From: Bacilli bacterium | Lineage (GTDB): Bacteria > Bacillota_I > Bacilli_A > RFN20 > CAG-288 | Assembly (NCBI GenBank): GCA_900770925.1 | Contig: CAAGLY010000002.1 | Coordinates: 107,692-171,691 of the forward strand | DNA length: 64,000 nt | Direction of reading: 5' to 3' | Shown here: positions 16,143 through 24,937 of the stretch, in pieces | Layout: each line of letters starts with the position of its first letter | How positions within the stretch are numbered: position 1 is the first letter of the stretch | Notes under the pieces: generated by a model | Told to the model about the DNA's origin: nothing | Databases searched by the model: none | Seen by the model: the letters and a program-made list of their open reading frames with translations, nothing else | Made by a program: the position numbers and the translations under genes

Positions 16143-17195
16143 CTGATTCCTTGCGGAAACAGACCTTGGATGGGATAACAGGAATTTCCTTTCCTTTGTT
16201 ACATAGGCAACATAAGTAGAAGAGAGCAGATCATGAAGGCTCTGTTTCTTTTTTGAAATCATCCGAAAGAGACAATCGATAAGGAGGAGAACAAGTCCGA
16301 CAATCTTCCTGTACCAGTAAGGAAGGGCAAGTATCCTTAGCCAGCAAAGAAGGGAAGGGGCATAATGAAGGAAAACCTGCCTCTTTTTTGCCTTTTCTCC
16401 GCTTTTTTCATCCAGCACAGAAAGATGAAGCATCCTTTTCCCGATTGTCTTCCCTTCTTTGCTCAGTAACGGAAGAAGCAGGAAGAAGAGGAAAGGAAAG
16501 ACAATCCCATAAGGAAGCCTTGAATAATAGGCTGCCTCATCGATTCTCTTCCTTCTCTCTGTCCTATAGGTCTGCTGATAGAGACTAAGGCAGGCTCTGT
16601 CATAAATGCCTCCTTTCCTGTTTTCAGAAAGGTAGTAAACATAAAGCTGATGGATCCTATCTGTGTCACCCTGGTCGATCTTCTTTTTCACTTCCTCTTT
16701 CAGAATGGGATATAGGTCATTTCTTTCCTGATTAAGACTATCTCTCTGCAAGCGGTAATACGGATTACTGTTTTCTTTATCTCCCAGCTGATAGATTTCC
16801 CTGTTCCTTTTCTTTATGGCTTCCGTCTGGTCGCTGAGTTTTATATCTACCCGGTTATCTTTAACCATGAATTCAGTGTAATAGGAGAAGACTTTCTCCT
16901 CTAATACCTGATAGCCAAGAACCATCTCTCCGTTTTCTTTTTCTTCCGCTTCTTTTAAATTATTCTTCGAATAGGAGAGGATTCCTTCTTTCCTGTCCGA
17001 ATAGACAAGATGAGAATCCAGAGCAAAGGAAATCCGTTCCTCATTCCTTTCCTTGACATGGAAGGAAGACTGGAACAGATTCAGAGTGGAATAATAGCCG
17101 GCAAGAAAAAAGAGAAGCCTAATGACAAGGTCAATCCTATAAGCACTGATCTGACGCCTGCTCTTAGCAGGGAGAATACGCTTTTCCTTATCCAA
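16044..17195 (-). CDS. RDD-family membrane protein
   Basis: 383 residues. A first membrane segment (about 25-45), a long hydrophilic Glu/Lys/Arg-rich extracytoplasmic insert (about 50-205), then hydrophobic segments around 210-230 and 275-300. The C-terminal half carries RDD-domain motifs: GKTIGKRMLHLSVLD and KKQSLHDLLSSTYVAYV. RDD proteins are membrane proteins of mostly unknown function; some act in Na+ or compatible-solute transport. The extra domain between the first and second membrane segments is unusual. The 3' end overlaps the ogt remnant on the opposite strand. Confidence 0.75.
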   Translation of the reverse strand: MDKEKRILPAKSRRQISAYRIDLVIRLLFFLAGYYSTLNLFQSSFHVKERNEERISFALDSHLVYSDRKEGILSYSKNNLKEAEEKENGEMVLGYQVLEEKVFSYYTEFMVKDNRVDIKLSDQTEAIKKRNREIYQLGDKENSNPYYRLQRDSLNQERNDLYPILKEEVKKKIDQGDTDRIHQLYVYYLSENRKGGIYDRACLSLYQQTYRTERRKRIDEAAYYSRLPYGIVFPFLFFLLLPLLSKEGKTIGKRMLHLSVLDEKSGEKAKKRQVFLHYAPSLLCWLRILALPYWYRKIVGLVLLLIDCLFRMISKKKQSLHDLLSSTYVAYVTKERKFLLSHPRSVSARNQIKEITYEKKEVSISPVQEKGETSSSQHQTHNR

Positions 17196-17395
17196 TTTCC
17201 GTTCCCGTCCAATCTTCTATTAAGATACCATAATCCTTCTTTTCTGTCTGAATGACAGGAAGTTATCTCTTTAGAAAATCTCTTATCTTTCTACTTTTGA
17301 GCAATCAAAGCAAAAGCATTGAACCATAGGAGGAAAAATCCTATCATGGAATAACCTCTCTGAATGAATCAGAGACTGGATCTGAGGAGTGGAAT
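17196..17395 (+). promoter_or_regulatory. nrdD leader with hairpins
   Basis: Between the divergent RDD and nrdD genes, CCATAGGA / TCCTATCATGG (17323-17347) and TCTCTGAATGAATCAGAGA (17359-17377) form two short hairpins ahead of the ribosome-binding site GAGGAG. There is no T-run, and no NrdR box or known riboswitch is recognisable. Confidence 0.4.
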
Positions 17396-19663
17396 ATGAG
17401 GATCATCAAAAAAGATACAAGTCTTGTACCATATGACTTTTCGAAAATAAAAAACGCAGTAACAAAGTCCTGCGACCGGGTGAACGTCAAGTTCACGGAT
17501 GCAGAATGGGACGATCTCCGCTCCTTTGTCGAAGAGGAGAGGGAAAAGTCCGGTTTAGAGAACATTCCGGTTATTAAGAGGCATACCTATGTCGAACTCG
17601 CCCTGGATAAAGTGAGCCCAAGCGTAGCAAAGAGCTACCGTGATTACCGTAACTATAAGACCGAGTTTGTCCGTAGGAGGGATGAAGCCATTAAGACAGT
17701 CGACCAGCTGAATTTCAGGGCTGACCGTTCTAACGCTAACACGACTTCTGCTCTTGTCTCTACCCGCCGTACTCTGACCTATAATGCTTTTTCTAAGCAG
17801 ATCTACAGGAAAAACTTCCTTTCTGACGAAGAACGGATCGCCTATGACGAAGGGTATATCTATATTCATGATATCTCTTCCCGTCTTTTGACCTACAACT
17901 GCTGTCTGTTCGATAGGGGCAGAGTCCTAAAAGGCGGTTTTGAATGGGAAAATATCGGATATAACGAACCGAAAGATGTCCGTTCAGCTTGTAACCTGAT
18001 TTCCGATATCACGAGGAACTGCGCTTCTAGGCAGTACGGAGGATTTACAATTCCGGAGATTGATTCGGTCTTAGCTCCTTATGCGGAGAAATCCTATCTC
18101 GGCTATATTGATGAATTCAAGCAGCTGACGGAAGAAGTCGGCGGTGTCTATGATGAGAAGAAAGCCGATGAATTTGCCTGGAAGAAGACAAAACGGGATC
18201 TTGAACAGGGATTCCAGGGATTTGAGCATACCTTCAATACCGTTGCCTCCTCCCGCGGAGATTATCCTTTCACGACTTTTACTGGCGGCTGCGATGAGAC
18301 AAGATTCGGAAGCCTTGTCTGGGAAGTCGCTCTGGAAGTAAGAAGGAAAGGACAGGGACATCCGGGACATAAGCGCCCTGCTATCTTCCCTAAGCTTGTC
18401 TTCCTTTATACCAGAAAACTCCATGGTGAAGGCGGAAAGCTGAACTGGCTATATAAGATCGGAATCGAATGCTCCGGAAAAGCCAGGTATCCGGATTGGC
18501 TTAGCTTAGATAGGCCGGACGAGAGCCTGATCAAAGATTCGGTGACTGTTCACTTCGAGCCTTCTATCGCAAAAGTGTTCCACAAATACCATAAGTTCTC
18601 TGTTTCCCGCTGGTATCTCGATGATAAGCGGAATGTTCAGGAGAACAAAGAATGGGTCGATAGCATTGTCTCTCCGATGGGATGCCGTGCTTATCTTAGT
18701 CCTTTATATGAATCCGGGAATCTGACTCCTGTGGATGAAAACGACCGCCCTGTTTTCTGCGGACGTTTCAACGGAGGTGCTATCTCCCTTAACTTACCTA
18801 GGATTCTCCGGAAGGCGCAGGTGGAAGGAAAAGACTTCTTTAAGGTCTTGGACTACTATCTTGATAGGATCAATCAGCTTCATATCAAGACGTTCTATTA
18901 TCTCTGTAAGCTGAAAGCCTCCTTCGATCCGGTTGCCTTCTGCCAAGGCGGATTCGGTAACCTCAAGCCTACGGACTCAATTGCTCCGCTTGTCAAGAAA
19001 GCAACCTTCTCCTATGGCTTTACTGCCCTGAACGAACTTCAGGAACTCTATAACGGACATTCTCTCTATCAGGAAAGAAATAATCCGGACTGCTTTGCCT
19101 ATAAAGCACTCAAGTATATTTCTGACTATGTCGATGAGAAGAAGAAGCATTTCGGAAAAGATATTCCTTATATTGCTGCCATCTACGGAACCCCGGCGGA
19201 ATCCCTCTGCGGCACTCAGCTTAACCAGTTCAAGAAAAAATACGGAATCATCAAGAACGTCTCTGACCGTGCTTATTTCACCAATTCCTTCCATAGGCAT
19301 GTCACGGAGAATATCACGCCGTATGAAAAGCAGGATGCAGAATTCCGTTACTTCCATCTTGCCTCCGGAGGTCATATCCAGTACTGCCGTTTCAATAGCG
19401 GAAGGAATCTGAAGTATATTTCTGCTACGGTGGATCGGGCTAGGAAGCTTGGCTATTACTTCGGCGTCAATATTGCTAAGAGCTACTGCAATGACTGCGG
19501 GGCAACAATAGACGATAACGAAGAAGAATGTACAGCCTGCCATTCCCATGACATCACGACAATCAACCGTGTCTGCGGTTATCTCGGCTATTCTAAGATT
19601 GCCGGTTCGACGAAGAGGAATGATGCTAAGAGGGCAGAAATCAAGGACCGCAAGAGCAGGTAA
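17396..19663 (+). CDS. nrdD: Anaerobic (class III) ribonucleoside-triphosphate reductase
   Basis: 755 residues. The ATP-cone N-terminus is followed by the ten-stranded barrel with LTYNCCLFD[M]G, SRQYGGFTIPEID and FNGGAISLNLPRI. The C-terminus has a zinc site (CNDCG...CTACH) and the glycyl-radical loop RVCGYLGY. The enzyme reduces NTPs to dNTPs without oxygen, with formate as usual reductant, after NrdG generates the glycyl radical. The protein starts M[M]IIKKD. A GAGGAG ribosome-binding site is well placed. nrdG follows after 2 bases. No aerobic ribonucleotide reductase is seen in the window, consistent with an anaerobe. Confidence 0.96.
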   Translation: MRIIKKDTSLVPYDFSKIKNAVTKSCDRVNVKFTDAEWDDLRSFVEEEREKSGLENIPVIKRHTYVELALDKVSPSVAKSYRDYRNYKTEFVRRRDEAIKTVDQLNFRADRSNANTTSALVSTRRTLTYNAFSKQIYRKNFLSDEERIAYDEGYIYIHDISSRLLTYNCCLFDRGRVLKGGFEWENIGYNEPKDVRSACNLISDITRNCASRQYGGFTIPEIDSVLAPYAEKSYLGYIDEFKQLTEEVGGVYDEKKADEFAWKKTKRDLEQGFQGFEHTFNTVASSRGDYPFTTFTGGCDETRFGSLVWEVALEVRRKGQGHPGHKRPAIFPKLVFLYTRKLHGEGGKLNWLYKIGIECSGKARYPDWLSLDRPDESLIKDSVTVHFEPSIAKVFHKYHKFSVSRWYLDDKRNVQENKEWVDSIVSPMGCRAYLSPLYESGNLTPVDENDRPVFCGRFNGGAISLNLPRILRKAQVEGKDFFKVLDYYLDRINQLHIKTFYYLCKLKASFDPVAFCQGGFGNLKPTDSIAPLVKKATFSYGFTALNELQELYNGHSLYQERNNPDCFAYKALKYISDYVDEKKKHFGKDIPYIAAIYGTPAESLCGTQLNQFKKKYGIIKNVSDRAYFTNSFHRHVTENITPYEKQDAEFRYFHLASGGHIQYCRFNSGRNLKYISATVDRARKLGYYFGVNIAKSYCNDCGATIDDNEEECTACHSHDITTINRVCGYLGYSKIAGSTKRNDAKRAEIKDRKSR

Positions 19664-19665
19664 CT

Positions 19666-20199
19666 ATGAATCTCATCAAGATCGATAAGAACAATCAGGT
19701 CAACGGAGATGGACTCCGCTGTGTCTTATGGTGTGCAGGATGTAATCATCACTGCAAGGGATGCCATAATCCGGAAACCTGGGATCCAAGTCAGGGTGAA
19801 CCTGTTTCCGAAGAGACATATAAGGAACTTAAGGAACAGCTTGACCGGGAGGAAATCTCGGGTGTTACTTTTACCGGAGGCGAAGCGACTTTTCCTGCTT
19901 CCCGTGAGGAAGCAACAAAGTTAAGGGCTTGGATCAAAGAGAACTATCCACAGAAGACAATCTGGGTATACACGGGCTATCTCTATGAAGATATTAAAGA
20001 CTTGCCTAGGATGAAATATATCGATATTCTGGTTGATGGTCCTTATATTGCTGAAAAGAATCCTGGTCCGAATAAACTGAAATGGCGCGGTTCTTCTAAC
20101 CAACGCGTTATTGATGTCAAGGAGAGCGAAAAGCAGGGCAGAATTGTCTGGCTGAATGACTTCGATGGCCGTCCGATTTACGAAAACGATGAAAAATAA
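19666..20199 (+). CDS. nrdG: Anaerobic RNR activating protein (radical SAM)
   Basis: 177 residues. NGDGLRCVLWCAGCNHHCKG is followed by C, giving the CX3CX2C cluster motif that binds the [4Fe-4S] and SAM; VTFTGGEATF is the GGE motif. NrdG cleaves SAM to form the 5'-deoxyadenosyl radical and installs the glycyl radical on NrdD. It starts 2 bases after the nrdD stop and ends at a strong terminator, so the pair is one operon. Confidence 0.95.
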   Translation: MNLIKIDKNNQVNGDGLRCVLWCAGCNHHCKGCHNPETWDPSQGEPVSEETYKELKEQLDREEISGVTFTGGEATFPASREEATKLRAWIKENYPQKTIWVYTGYLYEDIKDLPRMKYIDILVDGPYIAEKNPGPNKLKWRGSSNQRVIDVKESEKQGRIVWLNDFDGRPIYENDEK

Positions 20200-20204
20200 A
20201 GAGA

Positions 20205-20237
20205 GGGTGCCGGCGAAATGACCGACACCCCTTTTTT
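20205..20237 (+). terminator. Terminator of nrdDG
   Basis: Stem GGGTGCCGG / CCGACACCC followed by six T residues. Confidence 0.85.
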
Positions 20238-21246
20238 AGAAAACAACGGACTGACTATCGACTTTGATATCGTCTAACCTGTCTGCCTGCTGACTGAAGC
20301 TGACCATCTTGTTGTAAATGATTTCATTAGCAACAGTTACCTTAATATAGAAACCTCCTTTGCTGATGGAAGCGGCAGCACGATAGTTGGTAATGAAGTT
20401 TGTCCTGACATTACGGGTTCCGAAATGGGTATAGCTGTATTTGCCAAGCTCTTTCAGGTGGTCTTTGTTGAAACAGGAAGGATTATCATCGGAGATGCAC
20501 TCTCTTAAATAGTTGTAGTAATTGTCTGCAATGGCTGTCCGGACACCCGAAGCACTTGCATAATTCTTTCCCTGATAGGAGATATAGCCGGAACTATTCG
20601 GTTCCTGGATGGATCCTAACAAGGTGGCGATTGTGTCTCCTTTATAACCGATTTCGACTTTCTCTGTTTCAGTAGTACTTCCAATTGAACCGACTGACCA
20701 TTTGGCTTTCTGAATCTTGATATAGACAGGCTTACCGTCTGTGAATTCCTCAACGTTCCTGATGACTTTTGCTTTCTCAAGCCGCTTGCGGGAATAATCT
20801 ATCTGAATCTGTGCCGTCTTGCTTGTATCTTCCTGTACGGCCATATCAAACTGCCTAGGACGTCCGAATTCCTTTTTGCAGGTGAACGAGATCGTCTGCT
20901 TGCTTGTGTCCCTTGAATAGGTGACGTAGTCTTCCACCTTTTTGCTGTTATCGACTGTCTTCCAGTCACAGGACTGACGTTCATCCTGTACCCAGTCTAA
21001 GGTCGTATAAAAAGACAGACCGATGATTCCGGCTGGCTCAATGGTGTAATGGACAGTCTCGGTAAAAGTGCCATCTGCATTACGGGCGAACTTCGGTTCG
21101 CTTAACTTGATGGATTCGTTTCCTCTTAATAACCTGCCTTCCGGAACTTCTTCTGCTGTTTTTCTTCCTCCTAGGTTAGCTCCTAGCCTTCCTAATCCAA
21201 GGACAATCCTACTTGTCTTTGCCATGATTTTCTTCTGCTTCTTCAT
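20236..21246 (-). CDS. Predicted exported or membrane-anchored protein, unknown function
   Basis: 336 residues. The N-terminus MKKQKKIMAKTS[M]IVLGLG[M]LGANLGG is a basic stretch followed by a hydrophobic one, that is, a signal peptide or anchor; with AGG as Arg this core would be broken twice. No lipobox follows. The remainder is rich in Thr, Ser, Tyr and charged residues and looks like extracellular beta-structure (for example VKVEIGYKGDTIATLLG-like strands). I recognise no domain. AGGAGGAAA lies upstream of the ATG. It is convergent with nrdG. Confidence 0.65.
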   Translation of the reverse strand: MKKQKKIMAKTSRIVLGLGRLGANLGGRKTAEEVPEGRLLRGNESIKLSEPKFARNADGTFTETVHYTIEPAGIIGLSFYTTLDWVQDERQSCDWKTVDNSKKVEDYVTYSRDTSKQTISFTCKKEFGRPRQFDMAVQEDTSKTAQIQIDYSRKRLEKAKVIRNVEEFTDGKPVYIKIQKAKWSVGSIGSTTETEKVEIGYKGDTIATLLGSIQEPNSSGYISYQGKNYASASGVRTAIADNYYNYLRECISDDNPSCFNKDHLKELGKYSYTHFGTRNVRTNFITNYRAAASISKGGFYIKVTVANEIIYNKMVSFSQQADRLDDIKVDSQSVVF

Positions 21247-21339
21247 CCTTTTTCCTCCATTTTGGTAAGAGGAGAAGAAGGAGCTCGCTTCTTCGCCTCA
21301 CTTAATATGGGAAGGAAGAAGAAGTTTTTTCCAAAAAAA

Positions 21340-21927
21340 TTAAATTTTCTGTCCTAGGATCAGATAATGGTGGCCATCTTCCTCTGTTTTCAGGATTCTG
21401 AAAGAGTCTTCAAACTGCTTTGCCTCTTCCTCTACGGGCAGAAGAAGGCGGCTAAGATTAAGAATGTGGGCATGGTGCTTAGCAAGAGCTTCCTTCGAAC
21501 AGTCATGGAGGATAGCAAAATAGCCATTCTTCTTTACTGCCTTCAGTAATGCCTTCTTAAATGCTTTGATATCTAGAAAATGAGGATAAGCATCAAAGAT
21601 AACAGCAAAGTCATATCCTTCTTCGTTTCCGAGAAGGAAATCTTCACAGCAGAAAGAATAGCGTGGATCGTCTCTGAATTTCTCTTCTGCTTTTTTAACC
21701 CTTTCAGACGACCTATCGATTGCCTTCACCGGCTGTTTTGTTCTTTCGTAGAGGTAAGGTGTGATAGCGCCTGTTCCACAGGCGATATCTAGGACTTTCC
21801 TTCCTTCTGTTAAGGGCAATTTATTTAATAATTGGTTAATTGCCTCTGCCTTTGGCTTACTATGCCTATCCCAATCCTTTGCCTGAGAGTCAAAGAATTC
21901 TACCATCTGTTTTTTTGTTTCTTCCAT
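21340..21927 (-). CDS. Class I SAM-dependent methyltransferase
   Basis: 195 residues. Motif I VLDIACGTGAITPYL and the post-I AID[M]SSE[M]VKKAE, whose two AGG codons fall on typical Met positions (DxSxEMLxxA), identify a Rossmann methyltransferase of the UbiE/COQ5-like group. The motif IV region reads YDFAVIFDAYPHFLD. The substrate is not predictable. Single gene, between an exported protein and a divergent M13 peptidase. Confidence 0.85.
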   Translation of the reverse strand: MEETKKQMVEFFDSQAKDWDRHSKPKAEAINQLLNKLPLTEGRKVLDIACGTGAITPYLYERTKQPVKAIDRSSERVKKAEEKFRDDPRYSFCCEDFLLGNEEGYDFAVIFDAYPHFLDIKAFKKALLKAVKKNGYFAILHDCSKEALAKHHAHILNLSRLLLPVEEEAKQFEDSFRILKTEEDGHHYLILGQKI

Positions 21928-22110
21928 ATTGATGAGATTCTCTTTTCTGTCCTACCTTAGCATAAAGGAAAGAAAATTGAAAGAAAATCAGATTGTTAGT
22001 CTCAAAACTCATCCTGAATAATCGGTTTATGTTATACTTTCCACAAGAAGTCTTATTCTAAGACTTACCTAAAACAACGATGTTTTCTGTTAAGGAAAGG
22101 AGAAATAAAT

Positions 22111-24018
22111 ATGGCAGCAAAGAAAGTTCGTGTTCAGGATGATCTCTATCAGTTTGTTAACGGTGATTGGCTGAAGAAGGCAAAGATTCCTTCTGATCGT
22201 CCCACTACCGGCGGTTTCGCAATGCTTGACGAAAACGTTCAGAAGAAACTGAGGAAGGATTTCGATTCCTTTGCTTCCGGTGAGAAGAAGACCGGAATCA
22301 AAGAAAGGAAATACGCCGTCGCCTTATATGAAAAGGTGTTAGATAAGAAACGCCGGAATAAGGATGGGATTACTCCCGTTCTTCCGCTTTTAAAGAAGAT
22401 TGTTTCTATTAAGAACGTCGATGATTTAAATAAGAATGCAAAGGAGCTTGCTCTTCTTGGTGTTGATCTTCCTCTTGATTTCGGTGTCGATACCGATAGG
22501 AAGGACACTTCAAAGCATGCGTTTGTCTTAACCGGACCGAGCATTATTCTTCCGGATACGACCTACTACGCAAATGATAACCAGGCCGGAAAGAAACTCC
22601 TTGGCATTTATCAAAGCAGGGTCAGCAAAGTCTTAGCAAAGAGCAAGCTGACGAAAGAAGAGCAGAAGCAGTATCTTGCTGATACTCTTAGCTTTGATGC
22701 TTTAGTTGCCCAGAATGTAAAATCCCAGCTTGAATGGGCTGACTATGTCGACAATTATCATCCGAGGAAACTCTCCCTTGTTGCAAAGAAGCTGCTCCCG
22801 TTTGACTTAATCTCTTTAAGGAAATCTTTATACGGAGATGCTCTGCCTGATAGCGTGATTGTCTATGATCCTAAGGCTATCGATGGATTTGCTAACTACT
22901 TCAATGAGGCGAACTTCAATAGGTATATCCACTGGGCTTATGTCCGTGCTTTAAGGCATGCCACTACCTATCTCTCTGAAGAATTATATTCGCTTGGGAA
23001 CACCTATCACCGTGCTCTTGTCGGAACAAGCAAGGATCCTGTCTTAAAGAAACGTGCCTATCGTCTTGCTTCCAATACGTTCTCTGAGCCGGTCGGTGTC
23101 TATTATGGACGGACCTATTTCGGAGAGGAAGCCAAGAAGGACGTTGTCCAGTTAGTGAAGGATATTATCACTGCCTATAAAGGACGTAGGGCAAAGAACA
23201 CTTTCCTAGCACCTTCGACCAAGAAGAAAGCTATCCTTAAGCTCGACACCATCGAGATTAAGATGGGTTATCCGGATAAGATCGACCCATTCTATCAGAA
23301 ACTGAAATTCACTGATAAAGACAGCCTCTTCACAGCAAGGCAGAAGATTTCCAAAGAGAAGATTCTTCATAGCCTTGAAAAGCTCAATCAGCCGGTTGAC
23401 CGCAGCGAATGGGCAAGGCCCGGCTATAGGGTTAACGCCTGCTACAATCCTTTCTGCAATGATATCACCTTCCCGGCTGCTATCCTTCAGAAGCCGTTCT
23501 ACTCTATTAAGCAGAGCAAGAGCAAGAACTTAGGAGGTATCGGAGCAGTTATCGGACATGAGATCTCCCACGCCTTTGATAACAATGGTGCACACTTCGA
23601 TGAGAAGGGTAACCTGAAGAACTGGTGGACCGATAAGGACTTTGCTGCCTTTAAGGATCTGACGAAGCAGAGGATTGATGAATTCGATAAGATCAAGTTC
23701 CATGGCGGAGTCGTCAACGGAGAACTGATCGTTTCTGAGAATATTGCCGATAATGGCGGAATGGGTGTTACCCTTGAACTGAGGAAACAGCTTAAGAAGC
23801 CGGATTATCAGGCTTATTTCATGAACTGGGGTAAGGTCTGGTGCAGGAAGGCAAAGGACGAATATACTCAGCTGCTATTGGTCACTGATGTCCATGCCCC
23901 CTGTGAATTACGTGCCAACAGGCAACCGAGAAACTTCCCAGAGTGGTATTTAGCATTCCGGGTCACTTCGAAAGATAAGAGGTATCTCCCGGTTAAGAAA
24001 CGGGTCACAATCTGGTAA
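22111..24018 (+). CDS. pepO: M13-family metalloendopeptidase (PepO/neprilysin type)
   Basis: 635 residues, typical for bacterial PepO. The zinc site HEISH is at 483-487 in IGHEISHAFDNNG, and the second motif ENIADNGG supplies the third ligand. The C-terminus has DVHAPCELRAN[M]QPRN and ends KRVTIW, as in the family. There is no signal peptide (MAAKKVRVQDDLYQFVNG), so it is a cytoplasmic endopeptidase for short peptides. An AAAGGAG site precedes the ATG. Single-gene unit with a terminator after it. Confidence 0.95.
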   Translation: MAAKKVRVQDDLYQFVNGDWLKKAKIPSDRPTTGGFAMLDENVQKKLRKDFDSFASGEKKTGIKERKYAVALYEKVLDKKRRNKDGITPVLPLLKKIVSIKNVDDLNKNAKELALLGVDLPLDFGVDTDRKDTSKHAFVLTGPSIILPDTTYYANDNQAGKKLLGIYQSRVSKVLAKSKLTKEEQKQYLADTLSFDALVAQNVKSQLEWADYVDNYHPRKLSLVAKKLLPFDLISLRKSLYGDALPDSVIVYDPKAIDGFANYFNEANFNRYIHWAYVRALRHATTYLSEELYSLGNTYHRALVGTSKDPVLKKRAYRLASNTFSEPVGVYYGRTYFGEEAKKDVVQLVKDIITAYKGRRAKNTFLAPSTKKKAILKLDTIEIKMGYPDKIDPFYQKLKFTDKDSLFTARQKISKEKILHSLEKLNQPVDRSEWARPGYRVNACYNPFCNDITFPAAILQKPFYSIKQSKSKNLGGIGAVIGHEISHAFDNNGAHFDEKGNLKNWWTDKDFAAFKDLTKQRIDEFDKIKFHGGVVNGELIVSENIADNGGMGVTLELRKQLKKPDYQAYFMNWGKVWCRKAKDEYTQLLLVTDVHAPCELRANRQPRNFPEWYLAFRVTSKDKRYLPVKKRVTIW

Positions 24019-24035
24019 TCGATTGAAATGGACAA

Positions 24036-24063
24036 GGCCGCTTTGTTGCCGAAGCGGCCTTTT
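24036..24063. terminator. Terminator between pepO and vsr
   Basis: Stem GGCCGCTT / AAGCGGCC followed by TTTT on the plus strand. Confidence 0.8.
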
Positions 24064-24490
24064 ATCGTTGCCTTTTTTCTTTCTGCTTTAATACGGCGAG
24101 TCCGATTTCGTCTAGGACAGAAGGGAGGCTATCCTTGATTTCATGCTCCCAGAAACGCAGGACTAGATAACCGAGAGAGACAAGCTCTTCATTCTGCTTT
24201 TCATCCCGCTTGCGGTTAGCCAGGATTTTATTCTCCCAATAATCGTGGTTGGTCTTTACCCTGCTTATTGTTTTAGAGACATCATAGCCGTGAAAGAAGT
24301 CGCCATCACAGAAGATAGCAATCTTATACTTGGTCAGGACAATATCCGGATGTCCGGGAAGGGAGGACCTGTTTTTCCGATACCGGTATCCTTCCTGATA
24401 GAGGGCTTTCCGCAGAATCAGTTCAATCTTGGTGTCCTTTCCTTTGATCCGTGACCTGTTGTAATGGACGTCCTCCTTACTTCTCGGCAT
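24062..24490 (-). CDS. vsr: Very short patch repair (Vsr) endonuclease
   Basis: 142 residues with the Vsr pattern: N[M]SRIKGKDTKIE, SLPGHPDIVLTKYKIAIF and CDGDFFHG, then KTNHDYWENKI and RFWEHEI. Vsr nicks at T:G mismatches arising from deamination of 5-methylcytosine and normally accompanies a cytosine-C5 methyltransferase. None is in this window, so this is an orphan here. The family NMSRI methionine is AGG. The start overlaps the end of the NUDIX gene by 14 bases, and the stop of the NUDIX gene lies inside the first codons. Zinc-ligand positions were not checked residue by residue. Confidence 0.88.
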   Translation of the reverse strand: MPRSKEDVHYNRSRIKGKDTKIELILRKALYQEGYRYRKNRSSLPGHPDIVLTKYKIAIFCDGDFFHGYDVSKTISRVKTNHDYWENKILANRKRDEKQNEELVSLGYLVLRFWEHEIKDSLPSVLDEIGLAVLKQKEKRQR

Positions 24491-24893
24491 GTTCCTTCCT
24501 GTAATGGTCGGCAGCTTCTAAGGTCTGCTTATCCGTATCAAAAGTCAGGGCAGACCTTGCTTCTTTATAAGAAAGCCACTTAGCTTCCTTAACCTCTTCC
24601 GGCTGAGAGATAATATCGAAAGTCTTTGCTTTCGCTAGGTAGAAAGTAACCTGCTTCCTAACACCAGGGAAAGGAGAATAAGAGATGACATAGCTAAAAG
24701 CAGTTTCTAAATCAACCTCAAGATTGGTTTCTTCCTTTATCTCTCTTAGCGCGCATTGAAAAGGAGTCTCTCCTTTTTCAATGTGCCCTTTTGGAAGAGA
24801 GACATGACCGAGTTTCCTGTATTCAATAAGGTAGAGGATTTCACCCTCTTTTTTCTGATAGACGACAGCGCCGTAGCTATATTCCTGTTTCAT
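24477..24893 (-). CDS. NUDIX hydrolase (Ap4A hydrolase-like)
   Basis: 138 residues. The NUDIX box is GHIEKGETPFQCALREIKEE followed by TNL, the complete GX5EX7REUXEEXGU pattern except for the last Gly. The opening YSYGAVVY and SLPKGHIEKGE resemble bis(5'-nucleosyl)-tetraphosphatases, so cleavage of Ap4A or related nucleotides is likely but not certain. It is followed with overlap by vsr, forming a two-gene unit. Confidence 0.88.
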   Translation of the reverse strand: MKQEYSYGAVVYQKKEGEILYLIEYRKLGHVSLPKGHIEKGETPFQCALREIKEETNLEVDLETAFSYVISYSPFPGVRKQVTFYLAKAKTFDIISQPEEVKEAKWLSYKEARSALTFDTDKQTLEAADHYRKEHAEK

Positions 24894-24904
24894 GTTAACC
24901 CCTT

Positions 24905-24932
24905 AAAAAAGGCAACCTAAGAAAGGCTGCCG
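24905..24932 (-). terminator. Terminator of the hydrogenase gene
   Basis: On the minus strand GGCAGCCT-TTCTT-AGGTTGCC is followed by TTTTTT. Confidence 0.8.
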
Positions 24933-24937
24933 TTCAT

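Noticed and set aside
24245..24454. Open frames opposite vsr, ppdK, gap, fusA and other genes
   Set aside because: They are shadows of conserved genes, with no ribosome-binding sites or family motifs.
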